The translations under genes and the position numbers were made by a program. Source: Inia geoffrensis (lineage: Eukaryota; Chordata; Mammalia; Artiodactyla; Iniidae). Taken from it: DNA of 64,000 bases. The notes beneath the pieces were generated by a model. It searched no databases. It was not told the DNA's origin and saw only the letters and a program-made list of their open reading frames with translations. Below are positions 24,161 through 35,833 of this stretch, piece after piece. Where the stretch lies: contig CM070905.1 in NCBI GenBank assembly GCA_036417435.1, forward strand, positions 19,135,592 through 19,199,591, read 5' to 3'. Numbering within the stretch: the stretch's first letter is position 1; each line of letters begins with the position of its first letter.

Positions 24161-25121
24161 TCAGTGGTGGGTGTGCACTGTCTCGTGTCTGCCCCTGGCT
24201 TAGGAACACCTCTTCTTGCTCCTACCCCAGAGAGATGACAGGTATCCTTGCCACCATCACAATGGCACAGAACATCATTCTCAACTGCACTTTCTGAAGG
24301 GCTGAGTAGGACTAAATGAGAGGGATTAATTTTTTCTTTTATGAAGACTCCAAATGAGAGAAAGAGGAATGGTATTGAATGTACAACTAAGTTAAAGAAA
24401 AATAAATAAATAATTCCATGATCTAAAATTAAACAAAAAATAAAATGTAGAAAATACTACATTAGTGACTTTTTACTGATACTAATAGATAACTACAATC
24501 CTCAAATAACCATCTCAGTAGGCTAGCATTTATGCACTGTATAGAGGAAATTTACATTTTTTTTCATTTACTGCCAATTGTACACTAACAAGAGTCATAT
24601 CATTTTCATATAATAACAAAGTGCCTAATTCAATCATCTTGAACACTAATTGATATGTTTGTAGCTGAGACTCCAGTTAATTACCTGTCTTTTTTAATTT
24701 TGAGATTTAAATCTACTTCTCATCCAGTCTTGCCTGTCAGTGTCCTACATAGGTCTATGACTTTCATCTTGTGTAATTGAGGGAAAAAAAAAGTCTTAGC
24801 AAAGCATTTTCTACTCCTGTACTTATTTAATATATTCATATTTTCTGATTCATCTTTCCTTTTATAATTATATTGTTAAAGTCACATTAAGCCTGCAGAG
24901 GTAGTGGAATAAATATCTCTATTCTAATAAACATTTGTTCGAGCGAGCTAAAGTCTTTTTTTTTCTTGCATCAGATCTTTTACTTATTCCTTCAAATTTT
25001 TCTAAAGATTCTTCAATGGCTGTAGTTATCTAGAACCTTTTAACAGTCATTGCTTATATTGTTTTGAGATGCTTTAAATTTCCAAGTGGAATTTTTCTGA
25101 AAATTATCTGTGCTCTACTTT

Positions 25122-25165
25122 CTTTTCTTTCTTTCCTTCCTCCCTTCCTTCCTCCCTTCCTCCTC

Positions 25166-25199
<34 letters not shown>

Positions 25200-25200
25200 A
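25122..25200 (+). repeat. CCTT/CT microsatellite
   Basis: A pyrimidine-only tract of CTTT, CCTT and CT units. It lies between the left target repeat and the body of a minus-strand SINE. Confidence 0.95.
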
Positions 25201-25625
25201 ATAGTTGTGGCTCATGGGCTTAGTTGCTCCGTGGTATTTTTTTTTTAATGTTTTTTGTTTTTTATTGAGGTGATTTTTAAAAATAAATTAATTAATTTCT
25301 TTTTGGCTGCATTGGGTCTTCGTTACTGTGCACAGGCTTTCTCTAGTCGCAGCGAGTGGGAGCTACTCTTCGTTGCGGTGTGCGGGCTTCTCACTGCAGT
25401 GGCTTCTCTTGTTGAGGAGCACAGGCTCCAGGCATGTGGGCTTCAGTAGTTGTGGCACATGTGTTCAGTAGTTGTGGCTCGAGGGCTCTAGAGCGCAGGC
25501 TCAGTAGTTGTGGCACACAGGTTTAGTTGCTCCGTGGTATGGGGGATCTTCCCGGGTCAGGGCTCAAACCTGTGTCCCCTGCATTGGCAGGTGGATTCTT
25601 AACCACTGTACCACCAGGGAATCCC
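25122..25625 (-). mobile_element. Long-form CHR-related SINE with expanded CT-rich tail
   Basis: The minus-strand body at about 25285-25625 ends with the head CCACCAGGGAATCCCC. It carries the internal CAGTAGTTGTGGC repeats typical of the long form. The target duplication CTGTGCTCT(A/G)CTTT lies at 25108-25121 and 25626-25639. The extra 160 bp between the left repeat and the body is a CCTT/CT microsatellite plus a further SINE-like piece (25201-25236). Confidence 0.85.
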
Positions 25626-25908
25626 CTGTGCTCTGCTTTATTAGTACTATGTTTACATTGAAATACATTCCCAGGCTTACCAGATTTCTACTTCTCTTGT
25701 TTAATCTCAGCTGGATGAAGAAATTAAAGAAGTGTAAAGACCAACCAAAGGCAAAAACAAAACAAAACAAAAGAGATTAATTAATGGCAGTGCTGAGGGC
25801 TAGAACTCAGGCCTGTGAGCTTTCAAAAGGAACATGCTACTACCCATGTAACTTTCAGGGAGGCCACTGAAAGTATTTTCTTCCAATTAAGGCATTTGGC
25901 TCACCATT

Positions 25909-26111
25909 TTTTTTTTCTGTGCGGTACGCGGGCCTCTCCCGTTGTGGCCTCTCCCGTTGCAGAGCACAGGCTCCGGACGTGCAGGCTCAGCGGCCATGGC
26001 TCACGGGCCCAGCCGCTCCGTGGCATGTGGGATCTTCCCGGACCGGGGCACGAACCCGCGTCCCCTGCATTGGCAGGCGGACTCTCAACCACTGCGCCAC
26101 CAGGGAAGCCC
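25909..26111 (-). mobile_element. CHR SINE, short form
   Basis: This minus-strand copy has a poly-T tail at the left and its head at 26111. The target duplication TGGCTCACCATT is perfect (25897-25908 and 26113-26124). Confidence 0.95.
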
Positions 26112-26385
26112 ATGGCTCACCATTCTTTATACTTTAGTTTTTTTCAGTTTGAAGAGTGAATGATCCTTCCTATTTTTAAATTCAGTTTCATTCAGTCAAT
26201 ACTTATTGAAGGTCTTCGATGTACTATTAGGGTCCACAGAAGGTTAAAGTACAAACCTGCCCTCTGCTTCTATTCTGACTCTTTTTATTAAACATCTAAT
26301 ACAGAACTCATGCCAAACAAAGTCTTAGGAATTGCCTTGCTCTTTGAAAGTTCTGTAAGCACTCTGAGTTCATAATTTTGTAACC

Positions 26386-26416
26386 ACTCTCAACCACTGT
26401 GCCACCAGGGAAGCCC
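26386..26416 (-). mobile_element. Orphan 31-nt CHR SINE head fragment
   Basis: This is identical, except for one base, to the head of the SINE ending at 26111 (26081-26111). No body or tail is attached on the left, which normal 5' truncation of a SINE would leave. Confidence 0.8.
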
Positions 26417-27179
26417 GGAAATGACTCTTATTCTTCGAAATTCTGGGGCCCTGAGTGAAATGGGGGTAACAGATTTGGGGGAATAGTCTCTAATGCACAG
26501 GGCCTCCCCACCCCCTTTACTTCTTCCAACACCTTAACTCTTCTGTTAATTATATGACCAGAAAACAGGACTGCTTTTATCAGTGGATATTCATTGATCT
26601 CAAAAGGATAACTACACACACATATATATGACAGGTGCAAAGATAATGGACTAGAAAGCCTGCTTTCAGCTTCTTTGGCAACAAAAGGATATTTGCTATT
26701 TTTCCTTTTTCTATTAAAGTCCTGGCCTGACCTATTTTTTTCCTTTATTCAAAGTTAAGCCAGGAAATAATACATTTTATTTTTTAGTTAAAAAACAAGA
26801 ATAGAAAAGGGCCTCGTTTAGTAATGAAGGGAGCATAACCTTTATTCAATGCAAAGGACACTGGATTCTATATTCATCTGGGTGCCAAATAGCTCTCTAA
26901 GCTTTAAAAACTAATTACAGGAAGAGAGTGTGATTTTTCAGTCTTTTTAGCTCATGCCACGCTCTGTGGTACTCTAATGTGTGAAAATCAAGGCTCTGTA
27001 ACTCTACCACATTGGAATATCAATGAAGAGTCTTCCCCTCTACGTACCTGTGCTTTCAGGATAGAGAATATGACAGATTAAGAGAAAACAATCAATCACA
27101 TACAAAACAAAATAGATCTAAAAAATTATTTTTCTTCTCTTAAAGTAAATAGAATTTGTTTTCAAACCACGTCTGTTTG

Positions 27180-27460
27180 CATGCAAAAATGTGGACAAAT
27201 ATCTCAGTCATAATGTTCAGCAAAATAAACCAGATACTATGGTGAAATTTATATAAAATTCAAGGACAGTCAAAACTAAACTATGGTGATAAAAGTCAGG
27301 ATAGTGATTACCTTGAGGTAACCTTCTGGGGTGCAAGAAAAGTTATGTATTTGGATTGGGGAGGTGGTTACATGAGTAAAATCACACACAACATTTCTTT
27401 GAGTTATATACCTAAGATTGCATCTTACTTCATGGATATAATAATTCACCAAAAATTTTT
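27180..27460 (+). mobile_element. Old L1 3' UTR fragment
   Basis: GATAGTGATTACCTTGAGG, TTGGGGAGGTGGTTACATGA and TATACCTAAGATTGCATC follow the usual order of an ancient L1M 3' UTR. The borders are uncertain. Confidence 0.55.
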
Positions 27461-28129
27461 AAAAATATGTTTAATTTGCTTTGCCTTCAAATTTAAGATG
27501 GAAGATGACAATGCAGTGAGAAAAAAGGAAATAAAGAAAGCCAAGAACTTAATTCTAGCTCTTCTAAATCAGAAGCATGAGGTGGTATACAGACGTTCAT
27601 CTCTGGATTAGCCTTCTCTTTTCTGAAATAGGGCTAGAAACCCTTCCCCTTAACTCTAAGCTATTGAAGATAACTAATAAAACTGACTGAAAATCTCTTT
27701 GCAGGCATAAAAGACAATAAGCCTAGGAACAACAGGAAGAAGACTTAACTTTCAGTTAAAGTAACCTGAAAAGTTAGGGAAAAATAATTATCCTCTAGAA
27801 GTTACTTCTAATACAACTACTCAGGTTATAGATGTATTAAATAAGTACACTTAAAGATCAATAGTGGGACTATACTTACCCAGACCTCTTAGAAATCTAG
27901 CAGCAGGAAAACATGATGGTAACATGGCCTGACTCTCCCCTAAGGTCAGCTTGATTATTCCTAGTTGGCACTCTAATTAATCATGTCTCAATAATTCTTT
28001 ACCTCTTTTGATAGAAAAAATCATGAGGCTACTCTCTTCTACTATTGTTATGACAACATGATCTAAATTAAGAAGTGTAGAGAGCAGGGATAGGAAATAT
28101 AATTTTAAGAGTGTATAACTTATTTCACA

Positions 28130-29155
28130 TGCTAGGGGAAAACATGTTCATCACAGTAAAAGTTTTAGAGAAAAACACCTCTGTGACTTTGGCATAAGTA
28201 AGGATTTCTAAATAGGAAACAAAATGTCCTATCTATTAAAGAAATAAATTTGACTTATTAAAATTTTAAAAGTCTCTTTATTAAAAGACAGCATTAAGAG
28301 AGTGAAAAGGCAATTTGTAAAGTGGGGGAAGATGACGTTATCTATCTACCTACCTACCTACCTACTACCTACCCATCACAAAGGAGTTACATCCTGATAT
28401 ATAAAGAATTCCTACAAATCAGTAGGGGAAAGACAGACAACCTAATTAAAAAATGGGCAGTAGATCTGAACAAATATGTTGTGAAAGTAGATATTCAAAT
28501 GGCCAATAAATACCATAAAAGTACATTAAAATATGTTCAACTTTATTAGTCATGAGAGAAATGCATATTAAACCACACTGAGATACCTCTACAAATCTAC
28601 TAGAAGGCCAAAATTAAAAAGATGGAAAATATCAAATATAGATGAGATACAGAGCAATTGGAACTTTCATACACTGCTATGAGACTGCAAACTCTTACTA
28701 CCAGTTTGGGAAACTATTTGGCAGTGTGCACTACAACTCAACATATGCATATGCTATGACCTGGCAATTTGACTCCTAAAATGTAAGCAATAGAAATATA
28801 TACATATGATTACCAAGAGACATATAGTAGAATATACAAAGCAGCACTATTTGAAACAGTTTTAAATTAGAAAGTACCCAGGTACCCAACAGGGGAAAAA
28901 TAAATGAATGCATATATACACACATAAACATTCAAATAATACAATATTAAAAAATATCTGGGGTGTACCCATATAATGGAATACAATATAGAGTACAGAG
29001 TAATAAGGGCCTATACACAAGAATATAGATGAATCTTGTCAATATAATGTGGAACAAATGAAGCCAGTCATAAAAGAATGTATAAGTGCATGACTCCATT
29101 TAAAAAGAATCCAAAAAAAGATTAAACTAATCTATGTATTTAAAGGTCAGATATG
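28130..29155 (+). mobile_element. Old L1 3' part
   Basis: A diverged ORF2 end: CAACCTAATTAAAAAATGGG, AACTTTATTAGTCATGAGAG, CAGCACTATTTGAAACAG and ATATAATGGAATACAATATA. A TACC tetramer run lies at 28347-28370. Confidence 0.8.
28341..28374 (+). repeat. (TACC)n tetramer repeat
   Basis: Short CTAT and TACC units inside an old L1. Confidence 0.9.
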
Positions 29156-29344
29156 GGTAATTTTCAGAGAGGAAAACGGTGACCATAAGGAAGCATGAGA
29201 AGGCTCACTGTTGCTTTGTTCTGTTTCTTATGGCTATTATTCTGTTTCTTGATCTGGATACTGTTACACAATGAAAAGTATGAAAATTTGCCAAGCTGTG
29301 CCTTTGACATGTGCACATGTAAACTATAGGTAACATAAGCAGAG

Positions 29345-29720
29345 AGATGGAAACTCCAAGAAAGAATCAAAAGGAAATGCTAGAAATCAAACATGCCATA
29401 ATGGAAATGAAGAATGTCTCTGATGGACTTATTTAATAGACTGGGCATAACCAAGGAAAGAATGAGTAAGCCTGAAGAAACATCAATAAAAATTTCCAAA
29501 ATCCAAATCCAAAGAGAAAAAAGAATGAAAAGAGAACAGAATATCCAAGAACTGAGGAACAAATTCAAAAAGTTATAATGTATGTATAATGGGCACACCA
29601 GAAGGAGAAGAAAGACAAAAAGAAACAGAAATATTTGAAGCAATAATGACTGAGAATTTCTCAAAGCTAATGAAAGACACCAAATCACAGATCCAGGGAG
29701 CTCAGCGATCACCAAGCATG

Positions 29721-29770
<50 letters not shown>

Positions 29771-30440
29771 CACACACACACCCCTATACCCAGGCATACA
29801 ATACTCAAATGGCACAAAATCAAAAACAAAGGAACTTTGCAGGAAGCCATAGGAAAAAATTTCCTTACCTATAGAAAAACAAGCATAGAAATTACATTGG
29901 ACTTTTCTTCAAAAACCATGGAAGCAAGAATAGCAAAGTGAGATAATTAAAGTGTTAGAACAATCATCAACCTAGAATTTTGAACCCTATGAAATTACTC
30001 TTCAAAAGTAAGGGAAAATTGAACACTTTCTCCAACAAAAATTGAAGGAATCTGTCTTCAATAGACGTGCCTTACAAGAAATGTTAAAGAAGTTCTTTAG
30101 GGAGACTTGGACCTCCATTAAAAAAGGAAGAGAATTAAAGAAAGAATAATTTAAGGTAAATAAAATCTTTTATTTCTCTTATTCTTAATTGATCTAACAG
30201 GTAACAGTTTGTTCAAAATACTAACAGCAACATTATATACAGTGATTATAGCTTATGGATAAATGCAGTGAATGGCAGCAATGTTATAAGGGATGGGAGG
30301 AAATAATTGGGACTACTTTGTTATAAGGTACTTGCATTAAGTATAAACGTATGTTGCAAATTCTAGGGCAACCACTAAAAAAAGAAGTTAAGAAAAAAAG
30401 AAATATAATATATATACTAAGAGAGGAGAAAAAGTGGAAC
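29345..30440 (+). mobile_element. Old L1 or HAL1 segment with ORF1 content
   Basis: The sequence encodes decayed ORF1-like text (CTGAGGAACAAATTCAAAAA, AATTTCTCAAAGCTAATGAA, CAAGAAATGTTAAAGAAGTT). A large (AC)n array at 29723-29782 interrupts it. Because ORF2 5' parts are missing before 30490, a half-L1 (HAL1) is possible. Confidence 0.65.
29723..29782 (+). repeat. (AC)n microsatellite
   Basis: A long AC array with one interruption near 29770, inside an L1 ORF1-like segment. It creates artificial open frames on both strands. Confidence 0.97.
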
Positions 30441-30489
30441 TATACAAAACACTCAGTTAAAACCAGATGGCAGAAAAGCACGATCCATT

Positions 30490-30772
30490 GTTTTAAAAAT
30501 CATTAAGATTGCCTCCATTAAAATTAAAAACTTCTGCTCTACGAAAGACTCTGTGAAGAGAATCAAAAGACAAGTCATATGGGGGCTTCCCTGGTGGCGC
30601 AGTGGTTGAGAGTCCGCCTGCCGATGCAGGGGACACGGCTTCGTGCTCCGGTCCGGGAGGATCCCACATGCTGCGGAGCGCCTGGGCCCGTGAGCCATGG
30701 CCGCTGAGCCTGCGCGTCCGGAACCCGTGCTCCGCAACGGGAGAGGCCACAACGGTGAGAGGCCCGCGTACC

Positions 30773-30807
<35 letters not shown>

Positions 30808-32000
30808 CAAGGCATACACTGGGAGAAAATTTTTGTAAAACACCTATCAATTAAAGGGCTGGTATCCAAAATATACAAAGGACTTTTAAAGCTCAACAAT
30901 AAGAAAACACATGACCCAATTTAAAAATGGTAAAAGATCTGAACAGATATCTCACCAAAAATATATATATAGTTATTAAATAAGCATATGAGAAGATGCT
31001 TAACATCATATGTCATTAGGGAAATACAAATTAAAACAATGAGATCACTACACACCTATTAGAATGTACCAAATCCAAAACACTGACAACACCACATGCT
31101 ATCGAGGATGTGGAGCAGCAGGAACTCTCATTCATTGTTGGTGGGAATGCAAAATGGTACGACCACTTTGGAATGCAGTTTGGCAATTTCTACAAAAACT
31201 AAACATACTCCTGACATACATCAATGTGATCTAGCAATCACATTCCTTGGTATTTACCCAAGTGAGCTGAAAACTTACATCCACAAAAAACCCTGAACAC
31301 GAATGTTTGTAGCAGCTTTATTTAAAATTGCCCAAACTTGGATGCAACCAAGGAATCCTACAGTGGGTGAACGAATAAACAAATTATGGTATGTCCATAC
31401 AATGGAATATTATTCAGAGATTAAAAAAGAGCTACCAAGCCATCAAAAGACATGGAGGAACCTTAAGTGCGTACAGCAAGGCAAAAGAAGCGAATCCGAA
31501 AAGGCTATGTATTGTATGATGCCAACTATATGACATTTAGGAAAAGGCAAAACCAGGGAGAGAGTAAAAAAAAAACAAAAAAAACAGTGGTTGCCAGGGG
31601 TTGGAGGAGAGGAAGGCTGGGGTGAACAGGAGGAGCACAGAGGATTTTTAGGGCAGTGAAACTATTATTCTGCGTGATACTGAAATGGTTACCTTCACTG
31701 TAACCAATGAATGGATACACTCATTATACATTTCTCAAAACTCATAGAATGCACAACACAAAGAGTGAACCCTAATGTAAACTACAGACGTAGTTAATAA
31801 TAATGTATCCATATTAGCTTACCAATTTTAACTAACATACCACATTACTGTAAGATATTAAAAATAGAGGAAATTGGGGGTGGGGGTGAGGGTGAGTGAC
31901 AGAATATAGGGAACTCTGTGTTTTTCACTCAATATTTTCTGTAAACCTAAAACTGCTACCTCATGCAAATAAAGTCTATTAATTAAAAAATAAATTATGC
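30490..32000 (+). mobile_element. Old L1 3' part split by a CHR SINE
   Basis: ORF2 text AACTTCTGCTCTACGAAAGA is interrupted at 30583-30804 and resumes as ACTGGGAGAAAATTTTTGT. It continues through CATTGTTGGTGGGAATGC to a 3' UTR ending near 32000. Open frames at 31096-31533 are remnants. Confidence 0.85.
30583..30804 (+). mobile_element. CHR SINE, short form, inside an old L1
   Basis: This is a full short-form copy with a tail of about 29 A. The flanks AAAAGACAAG(T/G)CATA occur on both sides, and L1 sequence resumes directly after it. It splits the L1 spanning 30490-32000. Confidence 0.94.
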
Positions 32001-32796
32001 ACATATAATATAGTTTTCTTATAACAATATAACTAGCTGACAAGTTTTTCTGAGATAATGTGAGTAATGAGGAAGAAACCATAAACAGGAAGACTTTAGG
32101 TTAAATTACAGGTGAACTTTTGAGTCTCATGATTTTGAGAAAGTTTTAAATGGCACTATAGCAATTTTTCATAATAAAATGTTGGTAAAAATAGGGCACC
32201 ATAGTGTACGGATACGGTTAATTTTGTGAACAGTAAAGACTATTTATCTATAGCTGCAACCCACATTGAGAGATGAGCCCATAGTTCTATGATGACTTAA
32301 AAGTAAAATATTGGTCACTACTTCTTTTATTCTTTTTCTGGTCTTTGCTTCCTTAAAGTGCTTTTACTTTATTTCTCTTTTATTTTTATTTTTTTTTACT
32401 ATTTACTCATTCACTTGGATAGCAAAAGACAATAAGAATAAACCTACTTTTAATGTGACAAAATATTACCTCCACTTTTTCCCCTACTTTACACAGCTCT
32501 AAAATGACAGAGGTGAAAATATTTCACTGTGGCAAGCGAGCCATGTGAAAATGAGTAGCTTCATCAAATTAGGCTACATTTTCATGGTTAAGTAAAAAAT
32601 TTAAATTGTGCAAAGGTAAAAGTTGAGTGATAAAGTTGAAAGCAAGACCTTACTTTTGTCAAAATAAGTAGAAAACAATTGGATACACTATACATGAACA
32701 AACGTGGGAAGCACATATATATTTCTGGAAAGTTCAACTAACAGTTCTGTGAACTAAAGAACATGCTAAGAACAACTGTAACACACTTATGGGCAG

Positions 32797-32892
32797 GAAC
32801 TTTACATTATTAATTGTCATGTTTCCAAGGTATGGCACAAAACAAGGGCCATACAGCTTTGCTGAATAAATAAATGAATTAATGAATAAACT
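32797..32892 (+). mobile_element. L2 3' end fragment
   Basis: GGTATGGCACAAAACAAGGG and TTTGCTGAATAAATAAATGA match the final part of an L2 with its short tail repeats. Confidence 0.5.
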
Positions 32893-33179
32893 ATGAGCTT
32901 CCCTAAGAAGGGAGAATGACCTACAAAGTAAAAAATATTTTAACTTGATTTAGCAATGCTCCAAATTTGATTCACATCAATCCCTTCCTTCTAAAGTTTT
33001 GAGCACAAGCCATTCTTGCACAGGAAATGAGGTGTAGTACAATAGAAATGGACTTTACCAAGTTCAGTTCATTGCTGTTTGATATTTAAAAATGGCCAAA
33101 ATTTCATGTAGGAAAGAATTAGCTAAATGGATATTTTTCTTCCCATGTTTAGTACAACTTAGAAAATAGACCATTTTAC

Positions 33180-33335
33180 CTTATGAAATCTTCTTCCTCT
33201 TCTCTCTTTGGCCTCAGCTGTTTGGGTTGAGCCATGTTAATCCAGTTTGGTAGAGATTTCAAGAGCCTGCTGATATCATCATCTTTTGCCCAAGATGCAC
33301 TGATGACAAGTTTTTCTTCTGACTGGACAATGCCC
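33180..33335 (-). CDS. EXOC4: EXOC4 (SEC8) internal exon, middle of the three
   Basis: Seen: on the minus strand the acceptor is GTTTAG|GGGC and the donor AAG|GTAAAA, enclosing 156 bp. The first base completes the Arg codon left by the exon at 57013. Then come 51 codons including [37 protein letters not shown] and KREEEEDFI, and the exon ends with two bases (AG) of another Arg codon. Known: this is a conserved charged segment of EXOC4, roughly residues 624-676 by my count. The human protein as I remember it has Met where this copy has Ile (NWINMAQ), a mild change. The long acidic run EEEED next to basic residues is normal for the family. The intron to the previous exon is about 23.7 kb and to the next about 26.7 kb, which fits a gene known to be several hundred kilobases long. 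Confidence 0.96.
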
Positions 33336-33620
33336 CTAAACATGACCAACAGAAAAGACACACTTCAGGACACTGCCTGGCTTCCAGTTAGCATTTTCCA
33401 TCCACCTTTGCTGCGGAAAAAAAGATACCATGTCCACCTCTCCTATTAACATAATCCTTTATCTAGTTGGAAGAATGACATCGGTGAATAGGTCACTTTT
33501 GTGGGAAACGTCATTCCGAGCTTCCATTTTTAGTTTCTTCATTGTTGAGTAATTGTGAAACTAATAATATTAATTAGTTCCCCTTATCATAGTTAATCCC
33601 TTAGAATAAATGAAAGTGTA

Positions 33621-33650
33621 TGGGAGGTTTGGGGGGTGGGGGTAGGTAGG
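33621..33650 (+). other. G-quadruplex candidate
   Basis: G runs of 3, 6, 5 and 3, with spacers of up to seven bases, lie about 290 bp upstream (in gene orientation) of the EXOC4 exon at 33335. The G-rich strand is the template strand, so the RNA would be C-rich. Confidence 0.7.
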
Positions 33651-34840
33651 GATTCTTTCGAGAAAGATGTTGAACAAATAAAAAGTGGGTTAACCATACA
33701 AAAGAGTGCAATTAAACAATAACATAAATGATACCTGAAAGGTGATGGAAGTGTTACAAAAACTTGTTCTCTGACCTCTTGGTTTAAACTACCAATTAGC
33801 TCTACTTGAAGGTGTTTTTTGAACCACGGATACCCCTCTATTCAAAGTAAATCTACCATCACAGAGAAATCTTCTGCCCCTGATGTCAGGCAGAAAAGTC
33901 TTTGATTATTGCTCTCTCCAGTGGGCTTTGACAAATGACCTAGAGTGACAGGCTTCAACTCCTTTAATAGGGCCCATGGGTGAGCTATTAACACGGCTCT
34001 TTCCAAAATGTACGTGTAAATTCACTGTAAACGTTCAATTTCAACTTAACTAAGAAGCTTCCCTTTCTGTTCAACATTTCTGTCACTATAACTAATTTCA
34101 GTGGTCTAAAAATTCCCCTCAGCAATTCTAGGTGACAGAATGACATTTATTTATGAAGGGACTGCTAATTAGCTGGCTAGTCCTCTGAAGTTGACCAAGA
34201 CTATAGGAGGTTTTCCCTTCCAACACAGGCAGGAATTTATGTTGGTATAAGGGTTATACTGAAGAACATGATGTGCTTCTGAATATACAATATATACATG
34301 GTGTATATGCTTGGATATATGGTAAAATCCCCTTTACCCAACAGACAATTAATGTTTGTAGACAGAAGTTGTTGATGCCTAAAAACCTTGACTCATGACA
34401 ACCTAACTTGAGGTAAAAAGATTTCATGATGTAGGGAGCAATATTGTCCTGGTAATCTGAAAATAAGCTAGAATAAATAAGACAACCATAGTTGAAGTCT
34501 TCTAACTCACTACAAGCAGAAGTTTTCTAATAGTGACTATGGTCAGCAATACAAAAATTAGACTACAGAACCTTCTTCCCTGGGATCTCTCAAATTACTC
34601 TGACTGATATCTTCCATTTCTGTTTTTTCTTTGTTATTTTCTTGCATCTTTTCTGCAATGTTTATGGATTAATCCCACAATATAATTTTTACACTCTTAT
34701 ATGTGGGGTGCCGGATTCAGTCTTACAGAATGGCACCATCTCAAATTTATGCTATTCCACAGCAGAAGAGTCCTCAACATTCTTTGGCATTCTTTTTACC
34801 TGTCTCTGATCAACCTCCTCTCTCATTTGCTCTATGGCTA

Positions 34841-35518
34841 TTTTTTTAAAATATATACATATTTTTTTGAATTTTATTTATTTTTTTATACAGGTTATTA
34901 TCTATTTTATACATATTAGTGTATATACGTCAATCCCGATCTCCCAATTCGTCACACACACACCCCACCAGCTTTTCCCTCTTGCTGTCTAGAAAAGGGA
35001 ACCCTCTTCACTGTTGGTGGGAATGTAAAGTGATACAGCCACTATGGAGAACAGTACAGAGGTTCCTTAAAAACTAAAAATAGAACTACCACACGACCTA
35101 GCAATCCCACTACTGAGCACATACCCAGAGAAAACCATAATTCACAAAGACACTTGTAGGACTTCCCTGGTGGCGCAGTGGTTACGAATCCGCCTGCCAA
35201 TGCAGGGGACACAGGTTCGAGCCCTGCTCCGGGAAGATCCCACATGCCGTGGAGCAACTAAGCCCGTTCGCCGCAACTACTGAAGCCCATGCGCCTAGAG
35301 CCTGTGCTCTGCAACAAGAGAGGCCGCCGCGATGAGAAGCCCGCGCACGGCAATGAAGAGTAGCCCCGCTCGCCGCAACTAGAAAGAAAAGCCTGTGCAC
35401 AGCAACAAAGACCCAACGCAGCCAAAAATAATAAATACATTTATTTTTTTAAAAAGACACTTGCACTGTTCACTGCAGCACTATTTACAATAGCCAGGTC
35501 ACAGAAGCAACCTAAATG
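34841..35518 (-). mobile_element. L1 with inverted 5' segment (twin priming)
   Basis: The left part (34841-34990) is a minus-strand L1 3' UTR with a T-rich tail. The right part (34991-35518) is a plus-strand piece of the ORF2 end, interrupted by a SINE. Both lie between the repeats TCTATGGCTA (34831-34840 and 35519-35528). Confidence 0.85.
35160..35447 (+). mobile_element. Long-form CHR-related SINE inside a rearranged L1
   Basis: The head ACTTCCCTGGTGGCGCAG is followed by the classic B box GGTTCGAGCCC and a long body (CAACTACTGAAGCCC, CAACAAAGACCCAACGCAGCC), ending in an A-rich tail with TTTATTT. AAAGACACTTG flanks both sides and the L1 continues after it. Confidence 0.92.
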
Positions 35519-35833
35519 TCTATGGCTACTTTTTAAACCTTTGCCCTTTCTTTATCTCCTCATTGCTTATCCCCCAGCATTCTTCCCATCCGCCAAAGAA
35601 AGGAGGAGACCTAATTATATACTTTCAAACATTCCACCTCCTATCCCCCACAGAAATACTTTCAAATCTGTTTCATTCTCCACTTCTAATAATCCCTCTA
35701 CCTAGGCTCTGGGGGACCCTTTCCCCACCCCACAACGATCCCCCCCTTTTTTCTGCATATTTAGGGTCTCTCTCAATATATTCCTCAATCCCATGTTATT
35801 TTTTTAAATGAACGAACGACTGAATCTCTTTCT

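Larger units (their letters stand above)
6480..33179 (-). other. EXOC4: EXOC4 intron between exons at 33180 and 6479
   Basis: This intron of about 26.7 kb has a GT donor at 33179-33178 and an AG acceptor at 6481-6480 on the minus strand. It is dense in retroelements listed separately. Stretches where I recognise nothing are 6500-7865 (apart from an inverted repeat at 7610-7699 and a CATT-rich tract near 6985), 9110-9880, 11400-13190 (apart from a tandem duplication at 11773), 14396-15800, 18700-19990, 20713-21110, 22250-23790, 24160-25107, 26420-27180 and 27460-28130. Confidence 0.85.

Noticed and set aside
29380..29850. 156-residue open frame with a Cys-Val run
   Set aside because: The run is the (AC)n array in translation, and the rest is reversed L1 sequence.
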